From the NCBI GenBank assembly GCA_963725415.1, contig CAVRZY010000178.1, positions 1 to 64,000 of the forward strand: 64,000 bases of DNA, read 5' to 3'. The position numbers were made by a program, and so were the translations under genes. Below, piece by piece: positions 50,975 to 59,176 of the stretch; within the stretch, counting starts at the first letter, position 1; each line of letters starts with the position of its first letter. The notes below the pieces were generated by a model. It searched no databases. It saw nothing but the letters and a program-made list of their open reading frames with translations, and was not told where the DNA came from. This DNA comes from CAVRZY01 sp963725415 (GTDB lineage: Bacteria > Acidobacteriota > Terriglobia > Bryobacterales > Bryobacteraceae).

Positions 50975-51730
50975 TTGCTGGATTGGATGAAGTGGCAGGT
51001 GCTGGCGGTCCAGGGCTTCTATGTCTTGGCCGGAAGAGCCATTCGCAACATCTTCCGCCGCCCCCACTACGGCGCCGACATTGCCATCCAGATGGATATT
51101 ATCGGAGTCGGCAGCCTGCCCATCGTTATCATGACGGGTTTTTTCAGCGGCGCAGTCATGGCCATGCAGATGGCCAAGGCTCTATCGCAGTACGGGGCTC
51201 AGGGGCAGACGGGTCAGGTGGTGGCCATCACCCTGGTGCGGGAACTGGGGCCGGTGCTGACCTCGCTGATGGTGGCCGGGCGCAACGCCTCCGGTATGGC
51301 CAGCGAGTTGGGCTCCATGAAGGTCACCGAGCAGATCGACGCCATGCGCGCGCTAGGCACCGATCCCATTCAGAAACTGGTGACGCCGCGGATGATCGCC
51401 ACCTGTGTGGTGCTGCCTCTGCTTACCATCATCGCCGATTTCATGGGCATTTTCGGGGGCTTCCTGATCTCCTACTTCATCATCGGCCTCACTCCCACGG
51501 CCTACTGGAACAACGCCTGGCAGGCTCTGGAATACAAGGACATCCTTCAGGGTTTGCTCAAGCCTTTCGTATTCGCCTTCGCCATTGCTTTGCTAGGCTG
51601 TTATTTTGGGTTGGGCACGACCGGGGGGACGCAAGGCGTAGGCCGCTCGACTACCCAGGCGGTAGTGGCGTCCTCACTGGCGGTGATTATTCTGACATTT
51701 TTTATTACCAGGATTTTCGTGAATATATAG
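50975..51730 (+). CDS. mlaE: MlaE-type ABC lipid-transport permease
   Basis: Inner-membrane permease of a phospholipid/MCE transport system, 251 residues from TTG 50975 or 247 from ATG 50987. The MlaE core is plain: GVGSLPIVIMTGFFSGAVMA, VRELGPVLTSLMVAGRNASG, GSMKVTEQIDAMRALGTDPI, and helices to FFITRIFVNI. It moves lipids between inner and outer membrane with MlaF and MlaD, whose genes follow at 7 and 2 bases. No mlaC or mlaB is seen, so the periplasmic shuttle or tunnel must come from the MCE protein itself. Confidence 0.92.
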   Translation: MLDWMKWQVLAVQGFYVLAGRAIRNIFRRPHYGADIAIQMDIIGVGSLPIVIMTGFFSGAVMAMQMAKALSQYGAQGQTGQVVAITLVRELGPVLTSLMVAGRNASGMASELGSMKVTEQIDAMRALGTDPIQKLVTPRMIATCVVLPLLTIIADFMGIFGGFLISYFIIGLTPTAYWNNAWQALEYKDILQGLLKPFVFAFAIALLGCYFGLGTTGGTQGVGRSTTQAVVASSLAVIILTFFITRIFVNI

Positions 51731-51737
51731 TGGCCGG

Positions 51738-52565
51738 ATGCCGGATGAACAACACCAAGCGGTCTTGCGCTTTGAACACGTTTCGGTTTGTTTTGAAGAC
51801 CTCAAGGCGCTCGACGACGTCTCCTTCGAGATGCTGGCGGGAGACACGCGGATCGTCCTGGGGGCGGCTGGGAGCGGCAAGACCGTGCTGCTGAAGACGG
51901 CGCTTGGCTTGCTGAAGCCCGATGCCGGCCGGGTCTGCGTTCTGGGCCGGGAGATCACTCGTCTGCCGGAAGAGGAGTTGTTCGAGATCCGCAGCGGGAT
52001 CGGGGTCCTGTTTCAGGAAGGCGGGCTGTTCGACTCGCTGACCATCGAGGAAAACGTGGGCTACCCGCTGGCCAACCAGAAAGCGCTGCTCTGTCCGCCT
52101 GAGGAGATGCGGCAGCGGGTCGAAGAGGCGCTGCGGTTCGTCGAACTGGAGCACACTCTGGAGAAGTTACCCAGCGAACTCTCCGGCGGGATGCGCCGCC
52201 GGGTCGGGATTGCCCGAGCCATCGTCATCGAGCCCCGCCTGGTGCTTTACGATTCCCCCACGGCCGGTCTGGACCCCATCACGGCTTACACCATCATCGC
52301 CCTGGTGGTCAAGGACCGCGAACTGAAGAACACCGCCACGGTGATGGTCACGCACCGCTATCAGGATGGCCAGATGCTGGCCAAGCTCCGCTACAATCCA
52401 CAAACGAGCGCTCTGGAGCTGGCGCCGCCCCGTGACGGCAGTTCTGCGGCCCGCACCAAGTTCCTCGTGCTTCAGCAGGGCCGCCTGGTCTTTGAAGGAA
52501 CCCAGGCGGAACTGGAGGCGTCCTCCGATCCGTATGTCTCAAAATTCGTGAAGCGGGAAGATTGA
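51738..52565 (+). CDS. mlaF: MlaF-type ABC ATPase with Ser in place of the Walker B Glu
   Basis: Cytoplasmic ATPase of the MCE lipid transporter, 275 residues. Walker A GAAGSGKT (42-49), Q-loop LFQEGGLFDSLTI, signature ELSGGMRRR (147-155), D-loop TAGLDP and H-loop VTHRYQD are intact. Walker B reads LVLYDSPT: the catalytic Glu after Asp172 is Ser173. That substitution normally cripples hydrolysis, so either a neighbouring residue takes over or the cycle is slow. I think this Ser may be common in acidobacterial homologues but cannot confirm it here. A C-terminal extension of about 60 residues follows the ATPase core. Confidence 0.92.
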   Translation: MPDEQHQAVLRFEHVSVCFEDLKALDDVSFEMLAGDTRIVLGAAGSGKTVLLKTALGLLKPDAGRVCVLGREITRLPEEELFEIRSGIGVLFQEGGLFDSLTIEENVGYPLANQKALLCPPEEMRQRVEEALRFVELEHTLEKLPSELSGGMRRRVGIARAIVIEPRLVLYDSPTAGLDPITAYTIIALVVKDRELKNTATVMVTHRYQDGQMLAKLRYNPQTSALELAPPRDGSSAARTKFLVLQQGRLVFEGTQAELEASSDPYVSKFVKRED

Positions 52566-52567
52566 CT

Positions 52568-53641
52568 ATGCCTTCGGCCAAACGAGTCACCTGGGCTCAA
52601 CTGCGAGTGGGAATCATGGCCATCGCCGCCATGGCCATCCTGGGAGTGCTGATCTTCCTGCTCACCGGACAGAAGCCCATTTTTACGCGCAGCGCCATCA
52701 TCTACACCTATTTGTCGGACTCGGCCGCCCTGCAAACCGGCGCTCCGGTCCGCCTGAACGGTGTTTACATCGGGAGCGTCGAGCGCGTCGAGCTGTCCGG
52801 CTCGAAGGATCCCAGCCGGGTGGTGCGCGTGGTCATGGCGGTGGAGCGGGACGTGCTCCGGCAAATCCCGGTGGATTCGATCGCCGGCATCAGCGCCGAA
52901 AGCGTCCTGGCCACTAAGTACATCAACATCCGGAAGGGCCAGAGTGCCACCGCCATTTCTCCGGGCGGCGAATTGAGGGCTTTGGACACCCGGGAGATCG
53001 AGGATCTGGTGCAAAAGGGCTATGGCTTGTTTGACTCGCTCCAGGCCCTGGTCAACCGCGCCGATCGCATCGTCAGCCAGGTCGAGTCGGGCAAGGGCAG
53101 CATGGGAAAGTTCCTGGTGGACGAGGAGTTCTACAACCGCCTGGTGGCCGTGGTGGCCGAAGCGCAGAAGGTGACCAGCGCCATCAGCAGCGGCAAGGGT
53201 ACGGTGGGCCGCCTGCTGTATGACGAGACGCTCTACAACCGGGTGCTGGCCTCGCTGGAGCGCGTGGATTCCGTCATTCAGGAGGTGCAACAGGGACAAG
53301 GCACGGCCGGAAAGTTCCTGCGCGACCCCGCCCTGTATGACGAAACCCGCGCCACCATCGCCGAGCTGCGCCGCCTGGTCAGCGACCTCAACGCCGGCAA
53401 AGGCACGGCCGGCAAATTCCTGAAGGACGAAGCCGCCTATCGCCAGATCCAAGACCTGCTGGCCAAGATCGACGGCGTCATCGAGCGCGCCAGATCCGGA
53501 CAGGGCACTCTGGGCCAGCTCTTGGTCAATCCGCAGCTCTACGAGTCCATGAACGGCGCCACCGCAGAATTGCGGGACCTGGTCAAGGACATCCACGCCA
53601 ACCCCAAGAAGTTTCTGCGCATCAAGCTGGGACTGTTTTGA
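52568..53641 (+). CDS. mlaD: MlaD/MCE-domain lipid-transport protein with five 34-residue repeats
   Basis: A 357-residue anchored periplasmic protein. One helix (MAIAAMAILGVLIFLLTG) precedes an MCE domain (about residues 40-125; LQTGAPVRLNGVYIGSVERVEL, AESVLATKYINI). Residues 175-344 are five consecutive repeats of exactly 34 residues, each starting GKG or GQG (GKGSMGKFL, GKGTVGRLL, GQGTAGKFL, GKGTAGKFL, GQGTLGQLL), followed by an acidic turn, a Tyr and a heptad-rich helix. This likely builds a long coiled barrel or tether across the periplasm in place of a separate shuttle. An in-frame TTG six bases upstream is less likely than ATG 52568. The next gene overlaps the stop (TTGA). Confidence 0.92.
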   Translation: MPSAKRVTWAQLRVGIMAIAAMAILGVLIFLLTGQKPIFTRSAIIYTYLSDSAALQTGAPVRLNGVYIGSVERVELSGSKDPSRVVRVVMAVERDVLRQIPVDSIAGISAESVLATKYINIRKGQSATAISPGGELRALDTREIEDLVQKGYGLFDSLQALVNRADRIVSQVESGKGSMGKFLVDEEFYNRLVAVVAEAQKVTSAISSGKGTVGRLLYDETLYNRVLASLERVDSVIQEVQQGQGTAGKFLRDPALYDETRATIAELRRLVSDLNAGKGTAGKFLKDEAAYRQIQDLLAKIDGVIERARSGQGTLGQLLVNPQLYESMNGATAELRDLVKDIHANPKKFLRIKLGLF

Positions 53642-54391
53642 TCGCGCCGAGAAAGCTCATCGTCAACGCCGATGATTTCGGGTTCACCCGGGATGTGAAC
53701 GAAGGCATCCTGGAAGCGCATCAGCGGGGCATACTTTCCTCGACCAGCCTGATGGCCAACGGCGCTGCATTTGACGACGCGGTTCGCCTGGCGCGCGAGA
53801 ACCCCAGCCTGGATGTCGGCTGCCACCTGGTGCTGGTGGGCGGGCACTCGCTCTTGGAGCCCGGCCAAGCGCTGCCGGCGCGCGTTCGGGAGCTGGCGGC
53901 GGGCTCTCGCGTTCCGCCGAATCCGGGTTTACGAAGAGCTGGCGGCCCAGGTCCGCAAGACTCTAGAGACCGGCATCCAACCGACGCACCTGGACACACA
54001 CAAGCACATCCACCTGTGGCCGCCGGTGCTGAAGGCCGTGGCCCGCATCTCTCAAGAGTTCCGTGTTCCCTGGGTGCGCCTACCCTTGCTGTGGCGGAAG
54101 CGCTCGCGCGCCTTCCTTCGGCGGCACGGATGCCGCACCACCGATCACTTCGCCGGATACCGGCTGACTGGGCGATTGAGCGCCGAAGAACTCGTGCGGT
54201 TTATTCGTGAGCTACCGGCCGGCGCCACGGAGTTGATGTGCCACCCTGGTCGCTGCGGGCCGGAACTGCGCAGCGCCCCCACGCGACTGAAAGAGAGCCG
54301 CCAGCGCGAACTGGAGGCGCTCACGGCGCCCGAAACACGCGCCGCGCTGGAAGCCGCCCAGGTGCGGCTGGTCAGGCACCGGGACCTGTAG
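53638..54391 (+). pseudogene. YdjC/ChbG-family carbohydrate deacetylase, one-base frameshift
   Basis: Removes acetyl groups from N-acetylated oligosaccharides using one metal. The first frame from TTG 53638 has LIVNADDFGFTRDVNEGI (Asp-Asp metal site) and VGCHLVLVGG. Past the GGG at 53901-53903 the family sequence moves to another frame: RRIRVYEELAAQV, PTHLDTHKHIHLWP (His ligands) and LMCHPGRC. Dropping one G gives a continuous 250-residue enzyme. It overlaps the mlaD stop codon, although a functional link to lipid transport is unclear. Its last 20 bases overlap the convergent UroD-like gene. Confidence 0.86.
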
Positions 54392-55505
54392 CGGCGCAGA
54401 CGCAACTCTCCGCTTCGTCCCACATGGCCAGGGCGTTCTCCAGCTTGACGGCCGGGTGAATCTCCGTGCTCGAGCCTACCCAAAGCAGCCCGCGCGCACC
54501 CGCCTCATGCATGGTCTTGCGGACCGCGGCCCGCACTTCCACCTCCGTTCCGAACGGCAGCAGCCGGCTGGCGTCGATGCCCCCCATCAGAATCCAGTCC
54601 GGATGCGCCTTCCGCACGTCCCCGGCGTACATGCCCGCCAAAGGCTCCAAAGGATTGAGACCGTCCACCCCGGCCTCACGGAAGTCTTCCAGTACCTGCC
54701 AGAGGTTGCCGTCCGAGTGGAAGATCACTTTCACGCCGCGCGCGTGCCAGGCATCCACCAGCCTTTTCAGCCGCGGGAAGAACTCGCGCCTCAGAAACTT
54801 CGGCGAGAACAGCAACTGGTTCTTGTCCGCCATGTCCGCGTACACCAGCGCCACGGGCGACAGTTGCGGATCTGCGCTCTGCTCGACGCGCCGGATCTCG
54901 ACCCGGTTCAAGGCCTCCAGCCAGTCGGAGACCAGCTCCGGGTTCTCAACATAGGCGTAACTGAAAAGCTGGATGCCCGCCCGGATGTAAGCGGTGTCCA
55001 ATCCCACCGGGCTCTCGTTGGGAAACAGGACCGTATTCTCCCCGACTTTCTCCTGTAACTCGAGAAACTGCTCGCGAGGCGACTTGCTGGCCACTCCCCA
55101 GACGTTGCCCTTGCCTGCAAACGTCCACATCTCCCCGGGCTTGCTCTCGTGCAACTCCTCGATGTTGTGCCGGATGTAGTCCAGCAGCCCTTTCACGTCT
55201 TTGAAGGGTCGCTCGATGAGCCAGGTGGTCCACCATTCCTGCTTGTAGACGAACCCGTCTTCATGCTGGAGGATCTTCTCTTCCACCGGCGGGGCGATGC
55301 CCCGGGTGATATCCAGCCGCTCGCCGATGGTCTGGCACAGCAGGTCCAGGCCGTTGCGCGGTGAAAGCTTCTCCCCGGTGACATACTCGATGAGCGGGAT
55401 GTGTTGGATCAGGTCGAAGATTGGCGCCCGGTCGGGAAGCTCGTCCCGCAGCGTCGCCTCCACGCGCTGGCGAGCAGTCATCGTGTCTTGTGGCAGTTTG
55501 CGCAT
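54372..55505 (-). CDS. Uroporphyrinogen decarboxylase (URO-D)-family protein, methyltransferase-like
   Basis: A 377-residue TIM-barrel protein of the UroD/cobalamin-dependent-methyltransferase superfamily. ERPFKDVKGLLDYI, FLELQEKVGEN, VKVIFHSDGNLWQVLEDFREAGVDGLNPLEPLAGM and ILMGGIDASRLL are typical of the solitary UroD-like proteins frequent in plant-polymer or methoxyl-using bacteria. True HemE marks (the N-terminal PVWxMRQAGR) are absent, so haem synthesis is not implied. A demethylase role with a corrinoid partner is possible but no partner is in view. ATG 55505 or 55481 are both plausible; 55559 is open but less likely. Confidence 0.8.
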   Translation of the reverse strand: MRKLPQDTMTARQRVEATLRDELPDRAPIFDLIQHIPLIEYVTGEKLSPRNGLDLLCQTIGERLDITRGIAPPVEEKILQHEDGFVYKQEWWTTWLIERPFKDVKGLLDYIRHNIEELHESKPGEMWTFAGKGNVWGVASKSPREQFLELQEKVGENTVLFPNESPVGLDTAYIRAGIQLFSYAYVENPELVSDWLEALNRVEIRRVEQSADPQLSPVALVYADMADKNQLLFSPKFLRREFFPRLKRLVDAWHARGVKVIFHSDGNLWQVLEDFREAGVDGLNPLEPLAGMYAGDVRKAHPDWILMGGIDASRLLPFGTEVEVRAAVRKTMHEAGARGLLWVGSSTEIHPAVKLENALAMWDEAESCVCAATGPGA

Positions 55506-55576
55506 CAGCCCTCTGCTACTAGCGAGGTCTTCGACCTCAAACCGACCAGAACCCTTCACTGGAAAGGCAACAAAGA

Positions 55577-55683
55577 ATCAACAATTGAATCATTGACGAT
55601 TGAGTCATTGACGATTGAATTGCGGTAGCCGACTGCGCCTCCGCCAATCGTCAATGCAAGAATCGTCAATCGTCAATCGTCAC
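55577..55683. repeat. Short direct and inverted repeat cluster (attgacgattga / aatcgtcaat)
   Basis: Left part: gaatcattgacgattgag then tcattgacgattgaattg. Right part: caatcgtcaatgcaag then aatcgtcaatcgtcaatcgtcac. The two halves are reverse complements and can fold into a long hairpin. It fills the space between the nitrilase-like stop and the UroD-like start and overlaps the last codon of the former. Confidence 0.75.
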
Positions 55684-56636
55684 TCCTCAAACTTCAGGCT
55701 GCGCGTGTCCCGCTCCAGCCCGGTCGGGACTGTCAGGGGCGCGTAAAGCTCCGGGCGCCGGGCCCTGATCCAAGTTCGTCCGGTGCTGCGATCGAGCAGC
55801 GAGGCCTCCAGTTCCGCCACCACCATGTCTTCGTCCGCCTTCCGGGTCTCGGCGATGATCCGCCCGTAGGGGTCGAGAATCATCGCGTTGCCGGTGCGGA
55901 TCTCATCATCGTCTACGCCCACCCCGTTGCTGAAAATCAGGAACAGGCCGTTGTCGTGTGCGCGGCTGGGCAGCCAGCGCATCAGCCAGCCCCGGCCCTT
56001 GTCCCCTAGGAATTCCCTTTCGATGGCCTGCGGGTCTTCCCGCCGGTTGTCCCAAAGCGTGCGATCGATCAGACCCATCAGGTGGGGATTGGATGAGCGG
56101 CAGCCTCCCGTCTGGTGCGGAGCGATCAGGATCTCGGCCCCCTTCAGCGCCGTGATGCGCACGTTCTCAACGAGGTTGCAGTCGTAACAGATCAGCACCC
56201 CCACGCGGCAGCCATGGGGCGTGTCAAACACGGTGTATTCGTTCCCGCAAGTCAGATACGGGCTGACGAAGGCGTGCAGCTTGCGGTGCCGTTGCGCCGT
56301 TCCATCCGGCATCGCCACCACGTAGGCTTTGTAGAATTTGCCGTCCTTGCCCGCTTCGATCAGTCCGGCCCCGATGGTCATCTTGTACTGCTGGGCCATG
56401 GCCATCAGCGTCTGCGAAGAAAATCCTTCAAAGACCGGCTCGGCTAGTGCCGCGAACTCCTCTCGCCCCAGGTTTCGCAAAAACCAGTAACCGGTGATGC
56501 AGCACTCCGGGAACACGATCAGTTCCACATTTTGCCGCGCCGCCTGCTCGACGAAACTGCGGATCTTGCCGAGGTTGGCCTGCTTGTCGCCCGGGCTGTG
56601 CTCGAACTGCACCGATGCAACAACCAAATTTCGCAT
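55680..56636 (-). CDS. Carbon-nitrogen hydrolase (nitrilase superfamily)
   Basis: A 318-residue cytoplasmic amidohydrolase. The catalytic triad is visible: Glu in IVFPECCITGY (near residue 44), Lys in RKLHAFVSP, and Cys in VLICYDCNLVENVR. The fold is the four-layer nitrilase sandwich. It could act on aliphatic amides, nitriles or carbamoyl compounds; insert VENVRITALKGAEILIAPHQTGG is close to amidase branches. It is read divergently from the phosphatase gene, 43 bases apart, and is followed on its own strand by a hairpin-forming repeat cluster. Confidence 0.9.
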   Translation of the reverse strand: MRNLVVASVQFEHSPGDKQANLGKIRSFVEQAARQNVELIVFPECCITGYWFLRNLGREEFAALAEPVFEGFSSQTLMAMAQQYKMTIGAGLIEAGKDGKFYKAYVVAMPDGTAQRHRKLHAFVSPYLTCGNEYTVFDTPHGCRVGVLICYDCNLVENVRITALKGAEILIAPHQTGGCRSSNPHLMGLIDRTLWDNRREDPQAIEREFLGDKGRGWLMRWLPSRAHDNGLFLIFSNGVGVDDDEIRTGNAMILDPYGRIIAETRKADEDMVVAELEASLLDRSTGRTWIRARRPELYAPLTVPTGLERDTRSLKFEE

Positions 56637-56679
56637 AGGCAGGTCTCATTATATTCTGGTAGAGCATCAGGGAGGAACG

Positions 56680-57717
56680 TTGAAGCGTCTCTTACTCGCA
56701 TTCATTTCAGTAACTGGCATGCTGTGCGGCGCGCAAAACGCCAAGAACCTCATCCTGTTCCTGGGAGACGGCACCGGCATCCCCACTCTGAACGCCGCCA
56801 GCATTTACGGATACCGAGAGGCACGCGCACTCTACATTCAGAACATGCCCTACATCGGCCTCTCGGAAACATCAACGGCCGCTGCTTGGGTCGGCGATTC
56901 CGCGGCCGGCATGACCGCCATTGTGACCGGGCAGAAAACCAACAACGGGGTGATTTCGCAGACCCCGGACGGCAAGATCTTGAAGACCATCCTGGAGTAT
57001 GCCGAGGAACACGGGCTGGCGACCGGGGTGGTTTCCAACAGCAGCATGTCCGACGCAACCCCGGCCGCCTGCTACGCCCACTCCAGGAGCCGAAGCAGGC
57101 AGGGCGAGATATTTGCCCAGGTGCTGAGCCCAAGTTTCGGTGACGGAGTCGATTTGATCATAGGTCCTGGGCGCAGGCGCATTCTCCAGTTGACCGCAGA
57201 ACGGGGTCTGGATCTTTCCGTGGAGCTGCCACGCAAAGGCTACCTGTTTCTCGACAACCCCGACGCGCTGAACGGTCTCGATCCGACCGCGCGGCGTGTG
57301 GTGGCACTGTTCAACTCGGACGAATTCGATCTGGGCGCGGTCGTGGATCAGGCCATCACCATCCTGTCGCGGAATCCCAACGGGTTTTTTCTGATGGTCG
57401 AGTCTAACAATCACTTTGACGACGCCGAGAAGACGCTGCGACGAACGGTGACCTTCGACAAGATCATCCGCCGGGTCGCCGAGAGGCTCAGATCCAACAG
57501 CCTGATCCTGTTCACCGCCGACCATTCCTTCGACTTGCGCCTGGCGGGTGGCAAGAAGGGACAGGACATTCTGCCGCTGGTCAGAGTGGAGGGCGGTCAT
57601 ACCGCCGAAGAGGTGCTGGCGGCCGCCGAAGGTCCCGGGGCCGAGCGCGTGCACGGGATCTTTCCCAACACGCACCTGTTTTATGTCATGCTTGCGGCCT
57701 GCGGCTGGAAGGAGTGA
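56680..57717 (+). CDS. Secreted alkaline phosphatase
   Basis: A 345-residue exported phosphomonoesterase. TTG 56680 follows GGAGGAACG, a strong ribosome site; the signal peptide is RLLLAFISVTGMLCGA. Metal and nucleophile motifs are LFLGDGTG (first Asp) and WVGDSAAGMTAIVTG (nucleophile Ser). MVESNNHFDDAEK supplies the Glu/Asp/His cluster, and TADHSF and EGGHTAEEV the zinc His pairs. The usual EGGRIDHAGH is replaced by ESNNHFDD, marking a divergent branch. It is divergently placed with the nitrilase-like gene; the oxidoreductase follows 86 bases later with its own ribosome site. Confidence 0.86.
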   Translation: MKRLLLAFISVTGMLCGAQNAKNLILFLGDGTGIPTLNAASIYGYREARALYIQNMPYIGLSETSTAAAWVGDSAAGMTAIVTGQKTNNGVISQTPDGKILKTILEYAEEHGLATGVVSNSSMSDATPAACYAHSRSRSRQGEIFAQVLSPSFGDGVDLIIGPGRRRILQLTAERGLDLSVELPRKGYLFLDNPDALNGLDPTARRVVALFNSDEFDLGAVVDQAITILSRNPNGFFLMVESNNHFDDAEKTLRRTVTFDKIIRRVAERLRSNSLILFTADHSFDLRLAGGKKGQDILPLVRVEGGHTAEEVLAAAEGPGAERVHGIFPNTHLFYVMLAACGWKE

Positions 57718-57803
57718 GGCGCAGCAGTTGCCCCGCAACGTTCTTCATTCCCTGGTGGTAATGGTAATCTGGAGTACGCCCATTTGAGCTGAGGAGGTTA
57801 ACA

Positions 57804-59144
57804 GTGCAGAATTCCAACCGCCGCGATTTTTTGAAATCTTCTGCCGCGCTGCTGGGCGCTCCGGCCATCGCTGGACCCGGACTGGCGGCCAACGACCGCA
57901 TCCGCGTGGCCGTCATCGGCCTGCGGGGACGCGGCCGAGAGCTGATCCGCTCGTTCTATGACCTTGCCAAGGACAACGTCGAGGTTGCCGCCCTCTGCGA
58001 CGTCGATCAGTCCGTCCTCAGCCAGCGCACCGCGGAGTACGAACAGATGTCCGGCAAGAAAGTCCAGACCTTCACCGACATGCGCAAGGTGTTCGAGGAC
58101 AAATCCATCGACGCGGTCGGGTTCGCCACGCCCAATCACTGGCACGCGCTGGGGACCATCTGGGCCTGCCAGGCGGGCAAAGACGTCTATGTCGAGAAGC
58201 CCGGCTCCCACACCATCTTCGAGGGCCGCAAGGTAGTCGAGGCTGCCCGGAAGTACAACCGGATCGTCCAGCACGGCACCCAGAACCGCAGCAGCCCCAA
58301 TATCGTGGAGGCCGTCCAGAAGCTGAAGGAGGGCGTCATCGGCAGAGTCTACCTGGCACGCGGCATCGCCTACAAAGGCCCGCGCGCAAGCATTGGCCGA
58401 ATCGAAGGCCGCGTCGTGCCGGCAGGTCTGGATTGGGACCAGTGGCAAGGCCCAGCCCCCAACAAGCCCTATTCCCCGGTGCGTCACCGCTCCTGGCACC
58501 TGCTGTGGGACTACGGCAACGGCGACATCGGCAACCAGGGCATCCACGAGCTGGACATCATGCGCTGGGCCTTGGGAATCGACACGCACCCCACCAAGAT
58601 CGCGTCGATGGGGGGCACATACATTCACAAGGACGACCAGGAAGCGCCCCAGGTCCACGCCGTCATGTATGAGTACGCGGGCCGCGACGTGCTGATGGCC
58701 TTCGAGACGCGCAGCGGGGTTACCAACGGCGAGGCGGGCATGGGTATCGAATACCCGTTCCTCGATAAGCGGAATGTGGTGGGGGTGATCTTCATCGGCA
58801 CCGAAGGCTACATGATCATCCCGGATTACAGCAGCTACTACACCTTCATGGGCCAGAAGCGGACTCCCGGACCCGAGGCCGTGGGCGCCGGCGACATCGC
58901 CAACCTGCCGCATTTCGAGAATTTCATCAAAGCCGTGCGCAGCCGCAAGCGGACCGATCTGACCGCCGAGGCTCAGGAGCTGCACCTTTCCTCGGCCCTG
59001 CCTCACCTGGGCAACATCGCCTACCGCACCGGGCGCACGCTCAGGTTCGACCCGAAGACCGAGCGCTTCATCGGCGACGACGAGGCCAATCGCCTGCTCA
59101 CCAGAGAGTACCGGCCGCCATATGTGGTGCCGGAGAGAGTGTAG
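57804..59144 (+). CDS. Tat-exported Gfo/Idh/MocA-family oxidoreductase
   Basis: A 446-residue secreted sugar dehydrogenase-like protein from GTG 57804 after AGGAGGTTA. NSNRRDFLKSSAALLG is a Tat signal. The Rossmann motif VAVIGLRGRGREL, EKP in VYVEKPGSH, and DIGNQGIHELDIMRW are as in glucose-fructose oxidoreductase relatives. The gene leads a three-gene group with a GH78 rhamnosidase and a second glycoside hydrolase, suggesting that it handles the monosaccharides they release. Its stop is 32 bases before the rhamnosidase start. Confidence 0.89.
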   Translation: MQNSNRRDFLKSSAALLGAPAIAGPGLAANDRIRVAVIGLRGRGRELIRSFYDLAKDNVEVAALCDVDQSVLSQRTAEYEQMSGKKVQTFTDMRKVFEDKSIDAVGFATPNHWHALGTIWACQAGKDVYVEKPGSHTIFEGRKVVEAARKYNRIVQHGTQNRSSPNIVEAVQKLKEGVIGRVYLARGIAYKGPRASIGRIEGRVVPAGLDWDQWQGPAPNKPYSPVRHRSWHLLWDYGNGDIGNQGIHELDIMRWALGIDTHPTKIASMGGTYIHKDDQEAPQVHAVMYEYAGRDVLMAFETRSGVTNGEAGMGIEYPFLDKRNVVGVIFIGTEGYMIIPDYSSYYTFMGQKRTPGPEAVGAGDIANLPHFENFIKAVRSRKRTDLTAEAQELHLSSALPHLGNIAYRTGRTLRFDPKTERFIGDDEANRLLTREYRPPYVVPERV

Positions 59145-59176
59145 GACATGCTTTAGCTTGTCCTGCCCGCTGAACC

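Noticed and set aside
54372..55505. UroD-like gene as hemE
   Set aside because: The N-terminal substrate-binding motif of true HemE is missing and no haem genes are near.
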